Origin: Cryptomeria japonica
Lineage: Eukaryota; Streptophyta; Pinopsida; Cupressales; Cupressaceae
NCBI RefSeq assembly: GCF_030272615.1
Contig: NC_081414.1
Coordinates: 762,297,648 to 762,361,647, forward strand
DNA length: 64,000 bases
Reading direction: 5' to 3'
Part shown: piece by piece, positions 34,071 to 45,875 of the stretch
Layout: each line of letters starts with the position of its first letter
Numbering within the stretch: position 1 is the first letter of the stretch
Notes under the pieces: generated by a model
Seen by the model: the letters and a program-made list of their open reading frames with translations, nothing else
Told to the model about the DNA's origin: nothing
The model's database searches: none
Translations under genes and position numbers: made by a program

Positions 34071-35520
34071 TGTAAGGAAAGCATAGTGGAGAAAATGCTC
34101 TCCTAACACCAATTCTAAGGGGAATCAAGCAAGTATGTCTTTAAATTCTTTGCAGAACATTAAGATATACACAAACTAATGAAAAACTAATCACATAGAA
34201 AACACAACAGAGAGTTAACACCAGATTTACGTAGGAAAACCCTTATGGGTAAAGAACCCACCACCAAAGAGAGATCACTTTATTCATAGTTAACAGAATG
34301 TTACAATAAAGTTACAAATCCTCTTCATAGGCATTTTCTCTCAGAATCTATGTTTGGATCATAGTCATCACCTATGCAGAACACTCAGGCTTCCAATAGG
34401 ACTCCACATGATACATCACAAAGTAACCTCTCTCACTCCCTGTTACATCTCTGGCAACATATATATCAGTAATCAATTATGACATATCAGTTAAGCATAA
34501 TTGTTATGGATTCCAACAGTCTATGATTTAGTAACATCCATCCACCTAACGAACATTGCGTTTCAATTTCCTTTGGCTACTCTGGTTACATCTATCGAAT
34601 GTAGTTCACATAATAGTTAGTCGCTCCAACTGCCAAGAATTCTAACCATCGACCATCCTATATTCATGACTCTTCCATTATCCCACATTCATCAGGAAGT
34701 CAGGTCGGTTCGTATTCATACATACTAACAAGACCATCTTCAGTGTCCAAGTGTTTAACCCTTTGGACGTTGGTTTGAACGTACACCCATACTCAGTCTC
34801 TACTCCATCGGCCATCAAAAAGACCACAAATGCATTGCTCCGATCTCTCGATGAACCAATAGAGGACTCCACTAATGCGGCTCCAAACAGGTCGGCCACA
34901 TCAGCTCATCGAGATAGCCTTCAATAGGTAGACCCAATCTCCGGAAGACCCAGAAGACAGGTCCATCTATCCATCGGTGAGGCACCCCACAGGTTCTCCC
35001 AATCTCCAATGATACCTGGATCACTAAAGGTGACTCCATTGGGTCATCGGCAAGACAACCAAACTGGCTACCCCAATCCCCAATACCAACAAAGGCAGAC
35101 TCATCGGGTATTGGTGTAGCAACCAACCATTTCATCATGATCACCCATAGAACTTATTCGGTTTCATTGGGTCATCGAAAACACACCCGAACTAGCTACC
35201 CCAATCCCTGATACCAACAAAGTCGACCAAAGTGGATCCATCAGGTAATCGGCATAGCATTCAACCAACTCCTCTGATAGCCCATGACATCTCGATCACT
35301 GAAGGCAACTTCATCAGGTTATCGGTGTAACGCTAACCAAGCTCACTCGATAACCTATCAATAAGAAAGAGGTTCCATCGGCCCATCGACTTAACATGAA
35401 CATTGCTACTCCAAAACCTGATGAAGAAGGATACATCATGTTCTCTAGCTATTCCATTGGGGTAGGTTATTCCGATCAGCCTGAACACAAATCAAGTTAA
35501 TTTGAGGCACATTTCCAACA
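34071..35520 (-). repeat. 3' LTR of the gag-only element
   Basis: 1450 bp. Contains many CGAT/ATCGG words in its middle, as in the partner LTR, with visible C-to-T and G-to-A differences between copies. ORFs here are fortuitous. Confidence 0.95.
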
Positions 35521-35533
35521 ATCTCCCACTTGA
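35521..35533 (-). other. Polypurine tract
   Basis: Minus strand CAAGTGGGAGAT immediately before TGTTGG of the 3' LTR; it would prime plus-strand synthesis. Confidence 0.85.
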
Positions 35534-36436
35534 CGAGGAATTAGCTAGACTACCAAACACTTACAGACATAACTGAGAAACATGGACTCTAAATCCCATC
35601 AATGTTGATATACCACTCGATCATAAATCATCAGAAAATAGAATTTACTATGTGCATCATTGAGATACCTACAGAGTAGTCACATCTCATTCATAGACAT
35701 ACCTACCTTCTATCATGCCACTGCCACTGGACACACATAGAAGCTATCCACTAAGAAAACCATATAATCTATCTCACAAAAAAACATAACTCTATCTCCC
35801 AAGAATACAAAACTCTCAATCCAAAAAGGTTAACCAAATGTACCAATATTTATAACAAACATAGCAAGAAAAGCACCTACAACTAGTGCTAGCACATCCA
35901 ACTATACATACCTCTAAGGTATACTATATTTCCATGTATCCATGAGTACCTTTAAGTGATTAACCCATGCCAAAACTCCAAATGAAGAACCATAATATCA
36001 TGAAGTATCAAACAAATGGTTAGTGTCCTCGAAACATTAAAAATAACCAAGATCAATCTCAAAATTCCAACTGCAAAATCAGGAACTTAAACATAACAAC
36101 CATGATCTAAAACATCTCATCCAAAGAGATAACATGCTCCATATGAGCACCTCCATATCATGCCACAACTCTAAATGCATCTCAAGAGTGTACCATGACA
36201 CAATAAAGAACAGCCTAACAAGAATAATCATGTTAAAACACAAACAACATCTCTACCAAGGACTTATGAATCCTCAAGATGCCAACATCTTCAGTCACAT
36301 GAAGATCATCCACCATCAAGTGGTGAATATACATCACTACCAAACATGGTACCAAGTCTTACATGGCATCGTGATAAACATCTTCTTCATGAAGATTGAA
36401 CCAGACATCAATAGATGTCTAACATGCCAAAGCAGC
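35534..36436 (-). other. 3' internal region of the gag-only element, no gene seen
   Basis: About 900 bp between gag and the purine tract, where pol would normally be. No integrase or RT motif is found in any minus-strand frame. The plus-strand frame 36134-36481 is low-complexity and unlikely to be real. Confidence 0.6.
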
Positions 36437-37200
36437 TCAGAAGGCATCTCCATCATCATTCTGAGAGGACCTAGAATCTGAAGGACTCTTATTTTTCTTC
36501 TTCTCTCTGCAATCCTTTCGGATATGACCAGTCTGCCCATAATTCCAGCACTTCACTTTAGACTTCTTTCCAGGATACTTAGAACTTTCCTCTGACTTAG
36601 ATTTAGACTTCTTGTCCTCTTGCTTGCCTCTAACAGCGAGAGCCTGCTTGACCATCTCAAAAGATTTTCTTTGTGTTTCTTTTGACAGTAAGGAAGCAAC
36701 CACACCTTCCATTGTGAGTGTGGTTGTTGTACTCCTAGTGGCCATTACCAGATGATCCCATGTGTCAGGCAGAGAACATAACAAAAGCATACATCGATCC
36801 TCGTCATCAATCTTGACTACTACGGAGGTTAACTGTGCAACAATCATGTTGAAAACATTCAAATGATCTGCTAAAGATGTACCCTCGTCCATCTTCAAGG
36901 AATACAACTTCTTCCTCAAGAACAACTTATTTATCAGAGACTTTCCTGATAAATATCACCAAGTTTCTTCCATAGAAGATTAGCAGTCTTGTCCTCATGA
37001 ACATTTAACAGAACAGAGTCTTCCAACCAAAGTCTGATCAACCCTTTGGCTTTTCTATTTGCAAGGTCCCAGTCTTCTTGCTTCATTCCTGAAGGTTTAG
37101 TTCTAGCCAGTGCAATCCAGAGATCTCTATCAACAAGCAAATCTTCAATTTTAAGTTTCCACAACTCAAAGTTAGAGCCATTGAACTTCTCAATGTCCAT
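36437..37200 (-). pseudogene. Copia gag of the gag-only element
   Basis: Two overlapping frames (37200-36934 and 36925-36437) joined by one frameshift near 36940. The product starts MDIEKFNGSNFELWKLKIED, continues WIALARTKPSGMKQEDWDL and LADHLNVFNMIVAQL, and ends with a basic tail and zinc knuckle CWNYGQTGHIRKDC. In the knuckle the second cysteine of CX2C is Tyr, so metal binding is probably lost. About 250 residues, normal for a Copia gag up to the knuckle. The methionine at 37200 follows the primer-binding site by about 125 bp, a plausible leader length. Confidence 0.9.
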
Positions 37201-37323
37201 TCACCCAGAGGTGTTCGCCATCTTAAACTGCAAACAAGGCAAATAAACACTCTGCTAGACTCCCATTGAAAACTAGAATTGGCACAAAGAAATAACCCTA
37301 CCCAACAAGGATAACACAACAGG

Positions 37324-37339
37324 CCAAGCTCTGATACCA
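37324..37339 (-). other. Primer-binding site of the gag-only element
   Basis: Minus strand TGGTATCAGAGCTTGG, two bases after the 5' LTR terminus at 37342; matches initiator-Met tRNA. Confidence 0.9.
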
Positions 37340-37341
37340 CT

Positions 37342-38775
37342 TGTAAGAAAAGCACAATGCAGAAAATGCTCTCCTAACACCAATTCTAAGGGGAATCAAG
37401 CAAGTATGTCTTTAAATTCTTTTGCAGAACATAAAGATATACATAGACTAATGAAAAACTAATCACACAGAAAACACAATAGAGAGTTAACACCATATTT
37501 ATGTGGGAAAACCCACCACCAAAGAGAGATCACTTTATTCACAATTAACAGAAGGTTACAGTAAAGTTACAGAGCCTCTTCACAGGCATTTTTTCTCTAA
37601 ATCTATGTTTGGATCACAATCATCACCTATGCAGAACACTCAGTCTTCCAACAGGACTCCACACCATACATCACACAGTAACCTCTCTCAATCCCTGTTA
37701 CATCTCTCGCAACATATATATCAGCCATCGATTACAATGTGTTGGTTAAGCATAACCATTATGGAGTCCAACAGTCTATCATTCAGTAACATCCATCAAC
37801 CTAACCAACATTGCGTTTTGGTTTCCTCTCGCTACTCTAATTACATCTGCCAAATGTAGTTCACACAATAGTTAGTCACTCCAACCGCCAGGAAGTCTAA
37901 CCATCAACCATCCTGTATTCATGACTTGTCCATTATCCCACATTCGTCAGGAAGTCAAGTCGATTCATATTCATATATATGGACTAGACCATCTTCAGTG
38001 TCCAAGTGTTTCACCTTTTGGACTTTGGTTCGAACGCACACCCGTAGTCGGTCTCTACTCCATCAGCCATCGGAAAGACCACAAATGCATTGCTCCAATC
38101 TCCCGATGAACTACTAGACAACTCCACTAATGTGGCTCCAAATAGGTCGGCCCCATCGGCTCATCGGGATACCCTTCAATAGGTAGACCCGATCTCCCGA
38201 TGACCCAGAGGATGGGTCCATCGGTCCATCGGTGTAGCACCCAACAGGTTCTCCTGATCTCCGATGATACCCAGATCACCAAAGGCGACTCCATCGAGTC
38301 ATCGACAAGACAACCAAATTGGCTACCCCGATCCCTGATACCAACAAAGGCAAACTCATCGGGTATAGGTGTAGCAACCAACCATGTCATCCCGATCACC
38401 GATAGCACTTAGTCAGTTTCATCGGGTCATCAGAAACACACCTGAACTGGCTACCCCAATCCTTGATACCAACAAAGTCGACCAAAGTGAATCCATCGAG
38501 TAATCTACATAGCATTCAGCAAACTCCTCTGATGGCTGATGACATCCGAATCATCGAAGGCGACTTCATTGGGTTATTGGTCTAACACTAACCAAGCTTA
38601 CCCGATAGCTGACCAACAAGAAAGAGGTTCCATCGGACCATCGACTTAACATGAACATTGCTACTCTGAAACCCGATGAAGAAGGATACATCACGTTCTC
38701 GAGCTATTCCATCAGGGTACGTTATTCCGATCAACCTGAACACAAATCAAGTTAATTCGAGGCACATTTCCAACA
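37342..38775 (-). repeat. 5' LTR of the gag-only element
   Basis: 1434 bp; minus strand TGTTGGAAAT...CTTACA. The transcript would start within it and run leftward through gag. Confidence 0.95.
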
Positions 38776-39143
38776 AACAATTATAATCAATGCAATTAGA
38801 ACCACGAAAATGCCAAATTGGAAACTTAAATGCCTTTTGGACATACCTCTATCACTACTAGAGAGATTCTCGGATGACACAGTAAACCATATATACAGAA
38901 AGACTAATTCATTGGCTGATAATTTAGCCAATGCAGAGGTAGATGGAGTAAATATAACTATGACCAACACCCCTATATACTCAGAATAGGATAACTGTCC
39001 TAACTCAGTTACCCATTTCAGGCTATACTTATACGTCTAAGCAGCTAGTTATATCCTTATCTTCTCCACCAACATCCTCAACAACCCTTTGTATATATAT
39101 CCACTGTACTCTTATTTTTTCACAAACGCATCCTCCTTTTTGC

Positions 39144-39345
39144 TCAAATTTTAAAATTAAGAGGTGAAACAATAGAGCCCTAATTTTTAAATTTAAATTT
39201 AATTCTTTCAATTCAAAATTTCAACATTTCAAATTTTAAAATTAAGAGTTTAAATAATCGAGCCCTAATTTTTAAATTTAAATGAATTCCTTCAATTTCA
39301 AATTTTAAAATTAAGAGGTTATTTCCATAAGGCCCTAATTTATAG
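39144..39345. repeat. AT-rich tandem repeat, three units
   Basis: Units start TCAAATTTTAAAATTAAGAG at about 39145, 39230 and 39298, each followed by A(G/A)-GCCCTAATTT about 35 bp later; the spacing falls from about 85 to 68 bp. The last unit runs straight into segment C2, so the repeat may mark the breakpoint between the LINE and the C segment. Confidence 0.7.
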
Positions 39346-39862
39346 TGTTTCTATAGGTCACCTATAATACTAAAAAATGATTTAGTGATTTGTAACATCA
39401 AATTGGTAGGAGATACATAAACAATTCAAGGTTAATAAACAATTAGATTTACTTATTAAATAGTGTAATATTGTAGATAAATAAGAAAGTCATGGTCATA
39501 TTTTTTTAGGATAGAGATGAAGTGCATGGTAGATATAAACAATTATAATGAGTTAGTCTTGTTTTATATATTATGTTTTAGATGTTGGGTTGAATCAAAA
39601 TGATTAATAAACATAAATTTTGATTGTGAGAGTACCATTAGTTTAGGCAAAACATGAAAAATTTTGCATGCCAAAATAATACAATAATGTGTCTCATAAT
39701 ATGTGACAAACAATTCGCAAATTGACAGTTCCATTTAACTCTTGCACTATATATAACAAATAGGAGAAGACTGAAATTAGATTTCATAATCTTTCCAAAT
39801 TATAATGTTCAACCAAACTTCCAAACACACCATGGCTCCATCATCATTACAAAACATAACAT
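39337..39862. repeat. Segment C, copy 2
   Basis: Partner of 32369-32888. Here it leads directly into segment D2, showing the native C-D junction. Confidence 0.85.
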
Positions 39863-40514
39863 TAAAGTTTGAATTGGAGAGAGAGTGGTTACTCTCCAGG
39901 ATGTTGCTTTGAACGTCTTTCCTGCATGTCTCTTTTTGTCATTTTTCGTATGTCGTAGGAAGTTTTGAAGAAGTTGGCCTTCATAGCCAACTCCACCATG
40001 CCTTTCTCAGCTCCCTCATAACGATCCAATTTCTTTTGATAAGTTGGATATAAAATCAAGCTGTCAAATATAAGTAAATATTCTCTTATTGCTCGCATTG
40101 CTGCTTTCATGCCCGCTTTTTCAGCTTCAAGAACATCAATCCTTCCTTCCAATTCTGACAGATCTTCCATGTCTCCGTTAAAATCTTCTGTAAAATTACT
40201 CATAAGAGAAATTTTGCTTTCAAATCGTTCAAACTTATATTTTCACTGTTTTAAACAATAAAATTCTTCTAATTTCTGTACGTTGTTTTGAACAATCAAA
40301 CCCGGAAATCTATAAACCTTATTATTATGTTCAAATACAATGACTTGGGATATAGAAAATTTTCTTACCTCTATATAAAACTCTGTCAACAGTCGTGTCT
40401 ATCCAACAATTTTATTTTTCAGGTGAACAATGACGTTTACACGTTGTTCATGATTTATGTGAGATTAGCAAAACTAAATTATCATAGGCAAAACTACATG
40501 CAAATGTAGATTTT
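39863..40514. repeat. Segment D, copy 2, left part
   Basis: Matches 54703-55222 (from 39967 on). Holds the intact 104-codon minus-strand ORF. The match is interrupted at 40514 by the telomere-like insert and resumes at 46227. Confidence 0.9.
39889..40203 (-). CDS. Intact 104-residue coiled-coil protein of segment D
   Basis: Product begins MSNFTEDFNGDMEDLSELEG, continues RIDVLEAEKAGMKAAMRAIR and EYLLIFDSLILYPTYQKKLD, and ends RKMTKRDMQERRSKQHPGE. The first half is predicted by eye as a helical coiled coil (regular L/I/V spacing, many E/K/A); the end is basic. No catalytic, membrane or signal motif. The start at 40203 is chosen because MSNF is also conserved in the second copy (54993-54703), where TAT (Tyr after SLIL) has become TAG. 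That one copy is intact while its surroundings are riddled with breaks is notable. Function and family unknown; it could be a single-exon gene fragment carried by the repeat or a small gag-like protein. Confidence 0.5.
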   Translation of the reverse strand: MSNFTEDFNGDMEDLSELEGRIDVLEAEKAGMKAAMRAIREYLLIFDSLILYPTYQKKLDRYEGAEKGMVELAMKANFFKTSYDIRKMTKRDMQERRSKQHPGE

Positions 40515-42463
40515 TAAGTGGAGAGGTTTTTACAATCGAACTAAATTTATGTGGTAACATTTGAGGGTTTACAAATAATTTGACGTGTATTTTTCTATAT
40601 GTGATTATTGTATGAATAACTAATATCAATTTGTTAGTTAATTAATAATTAAATGTGCTTCGATTCATGGAAAGTGGTTCTAGAAGGGTTCATGAAAGTT
40701 TTTATTCTAAAAAAATTTAGGGAGGAGAGGCTTCTTGGTTAGAGTTGGAAAATCGGAGAAAATTGTAGGAGATTGGAGAAATGATTGGGTAAAGGAGGGT
40801 TGATCTAGATTGGGGTTGGAGAGGGATTCTTTGTTCATTTGTGAATTTTTCCAGGTTGACATTTAATATCTTTTCTTCCCGTGATTCCCAGTGATTGGTA
40901 TATCAATTGTAGATTTGTGCACTTGGCTATTGTAATCATCACTTTCAAAAGATTTCTCTAATTAATCAATATACTCTATAAAATATTGCTATTAAACTTT
41001 TAACCAGATTGTCTGGCTTCCTTGCTATTTGTTGAGAATATTGGTCTTCCAAGATCCTCCCCTCCTATATTTTGTTCTTCTCAGTCCGAGTCAAGAAGTT
41101 GAGTTCCACCCAACTAGATCATGATATTTGGTGTAGATTTTGGTTTTTTTATATAATGTTTGGTTTTGTTGTATTTAATTTAGGGTTTTGCATTTGATAT
41201 TTTTGTATATGTTGCAGTGAGTATTTAGGTGTTAATATGTCATTTATTGCACTAGAAACATGTGTGGTAGAATCGTATGTTTTTGTTTTATTTTTTGAAT
41301 TAAACATAAATAAATCTTGAAAAAACATATCATTATCTTTAGGAATAGCTGCTTTTAGATTTTAATCACCTCATTTGAATTGCAACAATAAGGAGATCAG
41401 TCAATTGGAGAAGGAATGCAAGATGCAAATGATAGTTGTAAATCTATTTTAAAACTAATTATTGATGCATTTAATAAATTTTTTAAAAATGAACTTATTT
41501 TAATTTTAAAATCTGAAATGATTTGCATGCAAAAAGAAAAAGTAGAATAGAAATGTTTGAGAAATGTTTCTTATATGCTAAAATAAATTTCTTTTGTTTT
41601 TTTAATTTCACAATAAAAACTTACTCTAATCAAAAGTTATATAAGTTTTAGTTTTAAATTTGTTCTAAAACTAATTGTTGATTCATTTAACAACATTAAA
41701 AAATGAATTTATTTTAATTTTAAAATGTGACAAAAAAAAAAGGGTAGAATAGAAATGTTGTTTATATATTTAGATTAATTTCTTTTCATTTTTCAATTTC
41801 ACAACTAAAAGTATACTCTGACAATTTAATATCAATTAATTTCTATTAATGCTATACAATATAAGCTTAACTTTTATTTTAAAATACATCAATAATATAT
41901 ATATTACATAAATAAGTATAAGAAAAAAATAGAAATATCAAATTACTATTGATGATTTTTATTTATTCTTGTTTATCTAATATATTTATTAATAAAGTAT
42001 ATATTGATATAACCTTTGTTAATTTTATTATTATTCAAATAATTTTTAAATATTTTATTGATGTTTCAAATTATTTCATAAAAATTAAACCCCTAATTAA
42101 GTATTTGATTTGATTATCATTAGGGTTTGATAAGAACTCAACTAAGATTTTGGTTTAGTTATTGTTAGGGTTAGGGTTAGAAAAAAGGTTATGAGTCAAA
42201 TATTTTTAATTAGAAGAAACTTTAAACTATTTTAAAATTTATATATTTTAAATTTATAGTAAAAATATCATTTCAATTAAAAGAGAGTTTAAGCTATTTT
42301 AAAATGTCTTTATTTCATTAGAACAAATTTTCAAGGTAATTATTTCATAAAAATATTGAAATAAGAAAAGAAAAATATTCATAAGAAAATTACATAATAA
42401 TAAAGATTTTTGTAATATTTTATAAAAAATGATAATAAGTGTTATGAATTCATTATCCTACAA
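40515..42463. other. AT-rich left part of the insert, no gene
   Basis: No ORF over 60 codons. A degenerate internal duplication is visible: AAAATTTATTTTAATTTTAAA-type sequence with a TAGAATAGAAATGTT phrase occurs near 41490-41560 and again near 41690-41760, preceded in each case by ATTGTTGATTCATTTAA-like words. Three TTAGGG units in the opposite orientation lie at 42164-42180. Confidence 0.55.
42164..42180 (+). repeat. Three TTAGGG-type units in G-strand orientation
   Basis: GTTAGGGTTAGGGTTAG, about 300 bp before the main array, in which the plus strand is C-rich. The orientation is therefore reversed relative to the array. Confidence 0.8.
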
Positions 42464-45400
42464 TAGTTACCTATACTATAACCTTAACCCCTAAACTTAA
42501 TCTCTCCAATTTAATTCCAACCCTAACCTAACCTTAAGGTTAACTCTAACAATATAGTTTTTAAATTTTTTAAATTACATCATAAAGGTTAAACTATTAA
42601 TTAATATTTTGGTTTTATTACCATTAGACTTTGATAAACATTTAAAAGCATACCCTAATCATTTAAAGTTATATAAGTTTCATTTTTCAATTTATTCTTA
42701 AAGTAATTGTTGATTCATTCAACAACATAAAAAAAATACAAATCTTAACTATAATTAAAACCTTACCATAATAAAAACATCACCTTGACAATATATTTAA
42801 TCTAGACCTAATTGAACACTAAACCATAACTTGACCCTAAACTTAAATATAACCGTAACTTCACCCTTACTACAATGCTAATCCTAGCCCTTAAAACTAA
42901 CACTTAACCTATGATATAAACCTTGAATCTTGACATAATCCTAAATGTAACCCTAATCCTAAGTCTAACCATAATCTTAGCCCTATCCCTAACCTTAACC
43001 ATAAGCATGATACAAATCCTAACCCTAGCTACAATCCTAACCCTAACCCTTAACCGTAACTTGAACCCTCTAATATAAACCTTTAACCCTTAACCCCAAC
43101 CCTAACACTATAATATAAACCCTAACCCTAAAAATAAAACTAACCATAATCATAAATCCTAATCTTAACCCTAATCCTAATCCCATGATATAAAGCCTAG
43201 CACTAGAAATAATCATAAAAATAACACTAAATCCTAAGCCTAACAACAATAGTAAACCTAACCCTAACCTTAAACCCTAAATCCAAAACCTAACCATTAG
43301 CCTAACCCTAACAATTATGTAAACCCTTATTGCAATCCTAACCCTTACCATTAACCTAACCCTAAAAGTGATGCTAACCATAACCATCCCTAACCATAAC
43401 TATAAATATAAACCCTAACCCTAGACATAATCCTAAACGTAACCCTAAATCCTAAGCCTAACCATACTCTTAACCCTTTCCCTAACTGTAATCCTAACCA
43501 TGATATAAATCCAAATCCTAACCATTAGCCTAACCCTAACAATGATGTAAACCCTAAATATAATCCTAACCCTAACTGTAACCCTTTAATATAAACCCTT
43601 AACCCTAACCCTAACATTGTGATATAAACCATACCCCTAAACATAAAACTAATCATAATCGCAAATCCTAATCCTAATCCTAACCCTAATCCTTACCCCA
43701 TGGTATAAACCCTAACCCTAAAAATAATCATAACAATAACACTAAATCCTACGCCTATCAACAATCGTAACCCTAACCGTAAACCCTAAATCCAAAACCT
43801 AACATTAACCTAACCCTAACAATGATGTAAACCTTTACTGCAATCCTAACCCTAGCTATTAACCTAACCCTAAAAGTGATGCAAATCATAATCATTAGCC
43901 TAACCCTAACCCTAACCATGTTGTAAATTCAAACCATACCCATTAACTTAATCCTAATAATGATGTAAACCATAAACATAATCATAACCCTAACCCTATG
44001 ATATAAACCCTAACCCTCGATATAATCCTAAACATAACCCTAAATCCTAAACATAACTGCAATCTTAGCCCTAACCCTAACCATGATCTAAATGCAAACT
44101 CTAACCATTAACCTAACCCTAAAAGTAATGCAAACCATAACTATAACCCTAACCCTATGTTTAACCCTATGATATAAACCCTAACCCTACACATAATCCT
44201 AACCATAACCATAAATCATAAGCCTAAACAAAATCTTAACGGTGAACCTAACCCTAACCATTAACCTAAACCTAAGAATGATGCAATATCTATATATAAT
44301 CCTAACCCTAACCCTATGATATAAACCCTAACCATAGACATAACCCTAACCCTAATTCTAAATATCAAGCCTTTGAACCACAATCATAAAATTAACCATA
44401 ACCCTAACCATGATGCTAATACTAACCCCAACCCTAAATGTAAACCCTAACCCTAAATGTAAAACTAACCATAATTGTAAATCCTAATCCTAACCCTAAT
44501 CCTAATCCCATGATATAAACCCTAAAAGTAGAAATAATCATGACAATAATACTATATCCTAATCCTAACAATAATCGTAACCCTAACCCTAACCTTAAAC
44601 CCCAAATCGAAACCCTAACCATTAACCTAACCCTAAAAGTGATGCAAACTATAACTATAACCCTAACCCTAACCCTTAACCTTGAGTCTAACCCTATGAT
44701 AGAAATCCTAACCCTACACATAATCCTAACCATAACCATAAATCCTAAGCCTAAACACAATCTTAAGTCTAACCCTGACCCTGACCTTGACCATAACCAT
44801 TAACCTAACCGTAACAATTATGTAAAATCTATCTATAATCCTAACCCTAACCCTAATCCTATGATATAAATCCTGACCCTAGGCATAACCCTAACCATAA
44901 TTCTAAATATTAAGCCTAACCAAAATCTTAAACTTAACCATAACCCTAACCATGATGCTAATCCTCGCCCTAACACTGCGATATAAATCGTAACCCTAAA
45001 CATAAAACTAACCATAAATGTAAATCCTAATCCTAACCACAATCTTAACCCTAACCCTAGTCATGATGTAAATCCAAACCCTAACCATTAAACTAACCTT
45101 AACAATGATGTAAACCCCAACTATAATCCTATCCCTAACCATAACCATAACCCTAGCCCTATGATATAAACCCTAACCCTACACATAATCTTAACTATAA
45201 CCCTAAATCCTAAGCCTAGCCACAATCTTAACATTAACTGTAACACTAAACATGATGTAAATCCGAACCCTAACAATTAACCTAACCTTAACAATGATGT
45301 GAACCCTAACTATAATCCTAAACCTAACCCTTAACCATAACTGTAACCCTAGCCCTAACCGTAATTGTAACCCTAACCCTATGATATAAGCTCTAATCGT

Positions 45401-45875
45401 AGACATAATCTTAACCATATACCTAAAAACTAAGCCTAACTAGAAGCTTAACCCTTGCCATGATGTAAATCTCAACCCTAACCATTAACCTAACCCTAAC
45501 AATGATGCAAACCCTAATTATAATCCTAACTTTAACCCTAACCCTAGACATAATTCTTACCAAAATGCTAAATCCAAAGCCTAACCACAATCTTAACCCT
45601 ATCCCTAATCCTAATCATGAAGTAAATCAAAACCCTAACCATTAACCTAATCTTAACAATGATGTAAAACCTAACTATAATCCTAACCCTACGCATAGCT
45701 CTATGATATGAACCATAACCCTACAAATAATCCTAACCATAACCCTAAATCCTAGCCTAATCATAATCTTAATGCAAACTGTAACACTAAACATGATGTA
45801 AATCCAAACCCTAACCATTAACCTAACTATAATCCTAATCATAACCCTTAACCCTAATCCTAACCCTAATAGAAA
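42464..45875 (-). repeat. Degenerate telomere-like (CCCTAA) array with higher-order structure
   Basis: About 3.4 kb dominated on the plus strand by CCCTAA hexamers, mixed with CCCTAAA, CCATAA, TCCTAA and CTTAA variants. Longer phrases recur in the same order, for example CCCTATGATATAAACCCTAA (about 43990, 44163, 44307, 45153), CCATTAACCTAACCCTAA (44105, 44262, 44623), AATGATGTAAACCCTAA and AAATCCTAAGCCTAA, giving a superimposed repeat of very roughly 150-220 bp. The frames within (for example on the minus strand 44760-44434, rich in RVRV and GLGLGL) are by-products of the hexamer and are not genes. Telomere-derived interstitial arrays are known in many gymnosperms. Confidence 0.9.

Larger units (their letters stand above)
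34071..38775 (-). mobile_element. LTR retrotransposon carrying gag only (TR-GAG-like), Copia type
   Basis: Long direct repeats 34071-35520 (3' LTR) and 37342-38775 (5' LTR) read TGTTGGAAATGTGCC...CTTACA on the minus strand. A perfect target duplication AACAA lies at 34066-34070 and 38776-38780. A primer-binding site (minus strand TGGTATCAGAGC) adjoins the 5' LTR and a polypurine tract AAGTGGGAGAT adjoins the 3' LTR, the classic Copia arrangement. The 1.8-kb interior encodes only gag; no protease, integrase, RT or RNase H. LTRs differ at around a tenth of positions by eye, so the insertion is old. It needs enzymes from another element to move. Confidence 0.95.
33037..38990 (+). pseudogene. LINE ORF2 3' end (zf-RVT and RNase H), split by an LTR element
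   Basis: Pieces 33037-34070 and 38776-38990. The first gives an RT-thumb to zf-RVT lead-in (KDNFKTIYDEAK), then the Cys/His block FCFLCNEDEETNDHIFTIC, LWEIWKERNRRMFKE and the RNase H start YKLNFDGASRGNIGIAGAG, LIEGLNLCRQL and EGDST. After removal of the LTR element and one AACAA the frame continues IIINAIRTTKMPNWK, then HIYRKTNSLADNLANAE, the final RNase H motif with the conserved AD-LAN. RNase H motifs are all intact; several frameshifts and stops lie elsewhere. Endonuclease and RT palm are absent, as in a 5'-truncated LINE insertion. Confidence 0.85.

Noticed and set aside
34678-35144. Minus-strand ORFs of 73 and 90 codons
   Set aside because: They lie inside an LTR; the homologous frame in the other LTR (38408-38127) reflects shared descent, not coding constraint.
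36134-36481. Plus-strand 115-codon ORF
   Set aside because: Antisense to the gag-only element's internal region and partly to gag; composition is low-complexity.
32369-39862. C1 and C2 considered as LTRs of a 7-kb element
   Set aside because: They lack TG...CA ends, primer site and purine tract; the DNA between is a LINE 3' end with its own nested LTR element; C2 continues into segment D, so tandem duplication explains the pair better.
44434-45418. Long open frames in the telomere-like array (for example minus-strand 44760-44434 with RVRV/GLGLGL repeats)
   Set aside because: They arise because the hexamer contains no stop codon in some frames; the peptides are simple repeats with no domain.
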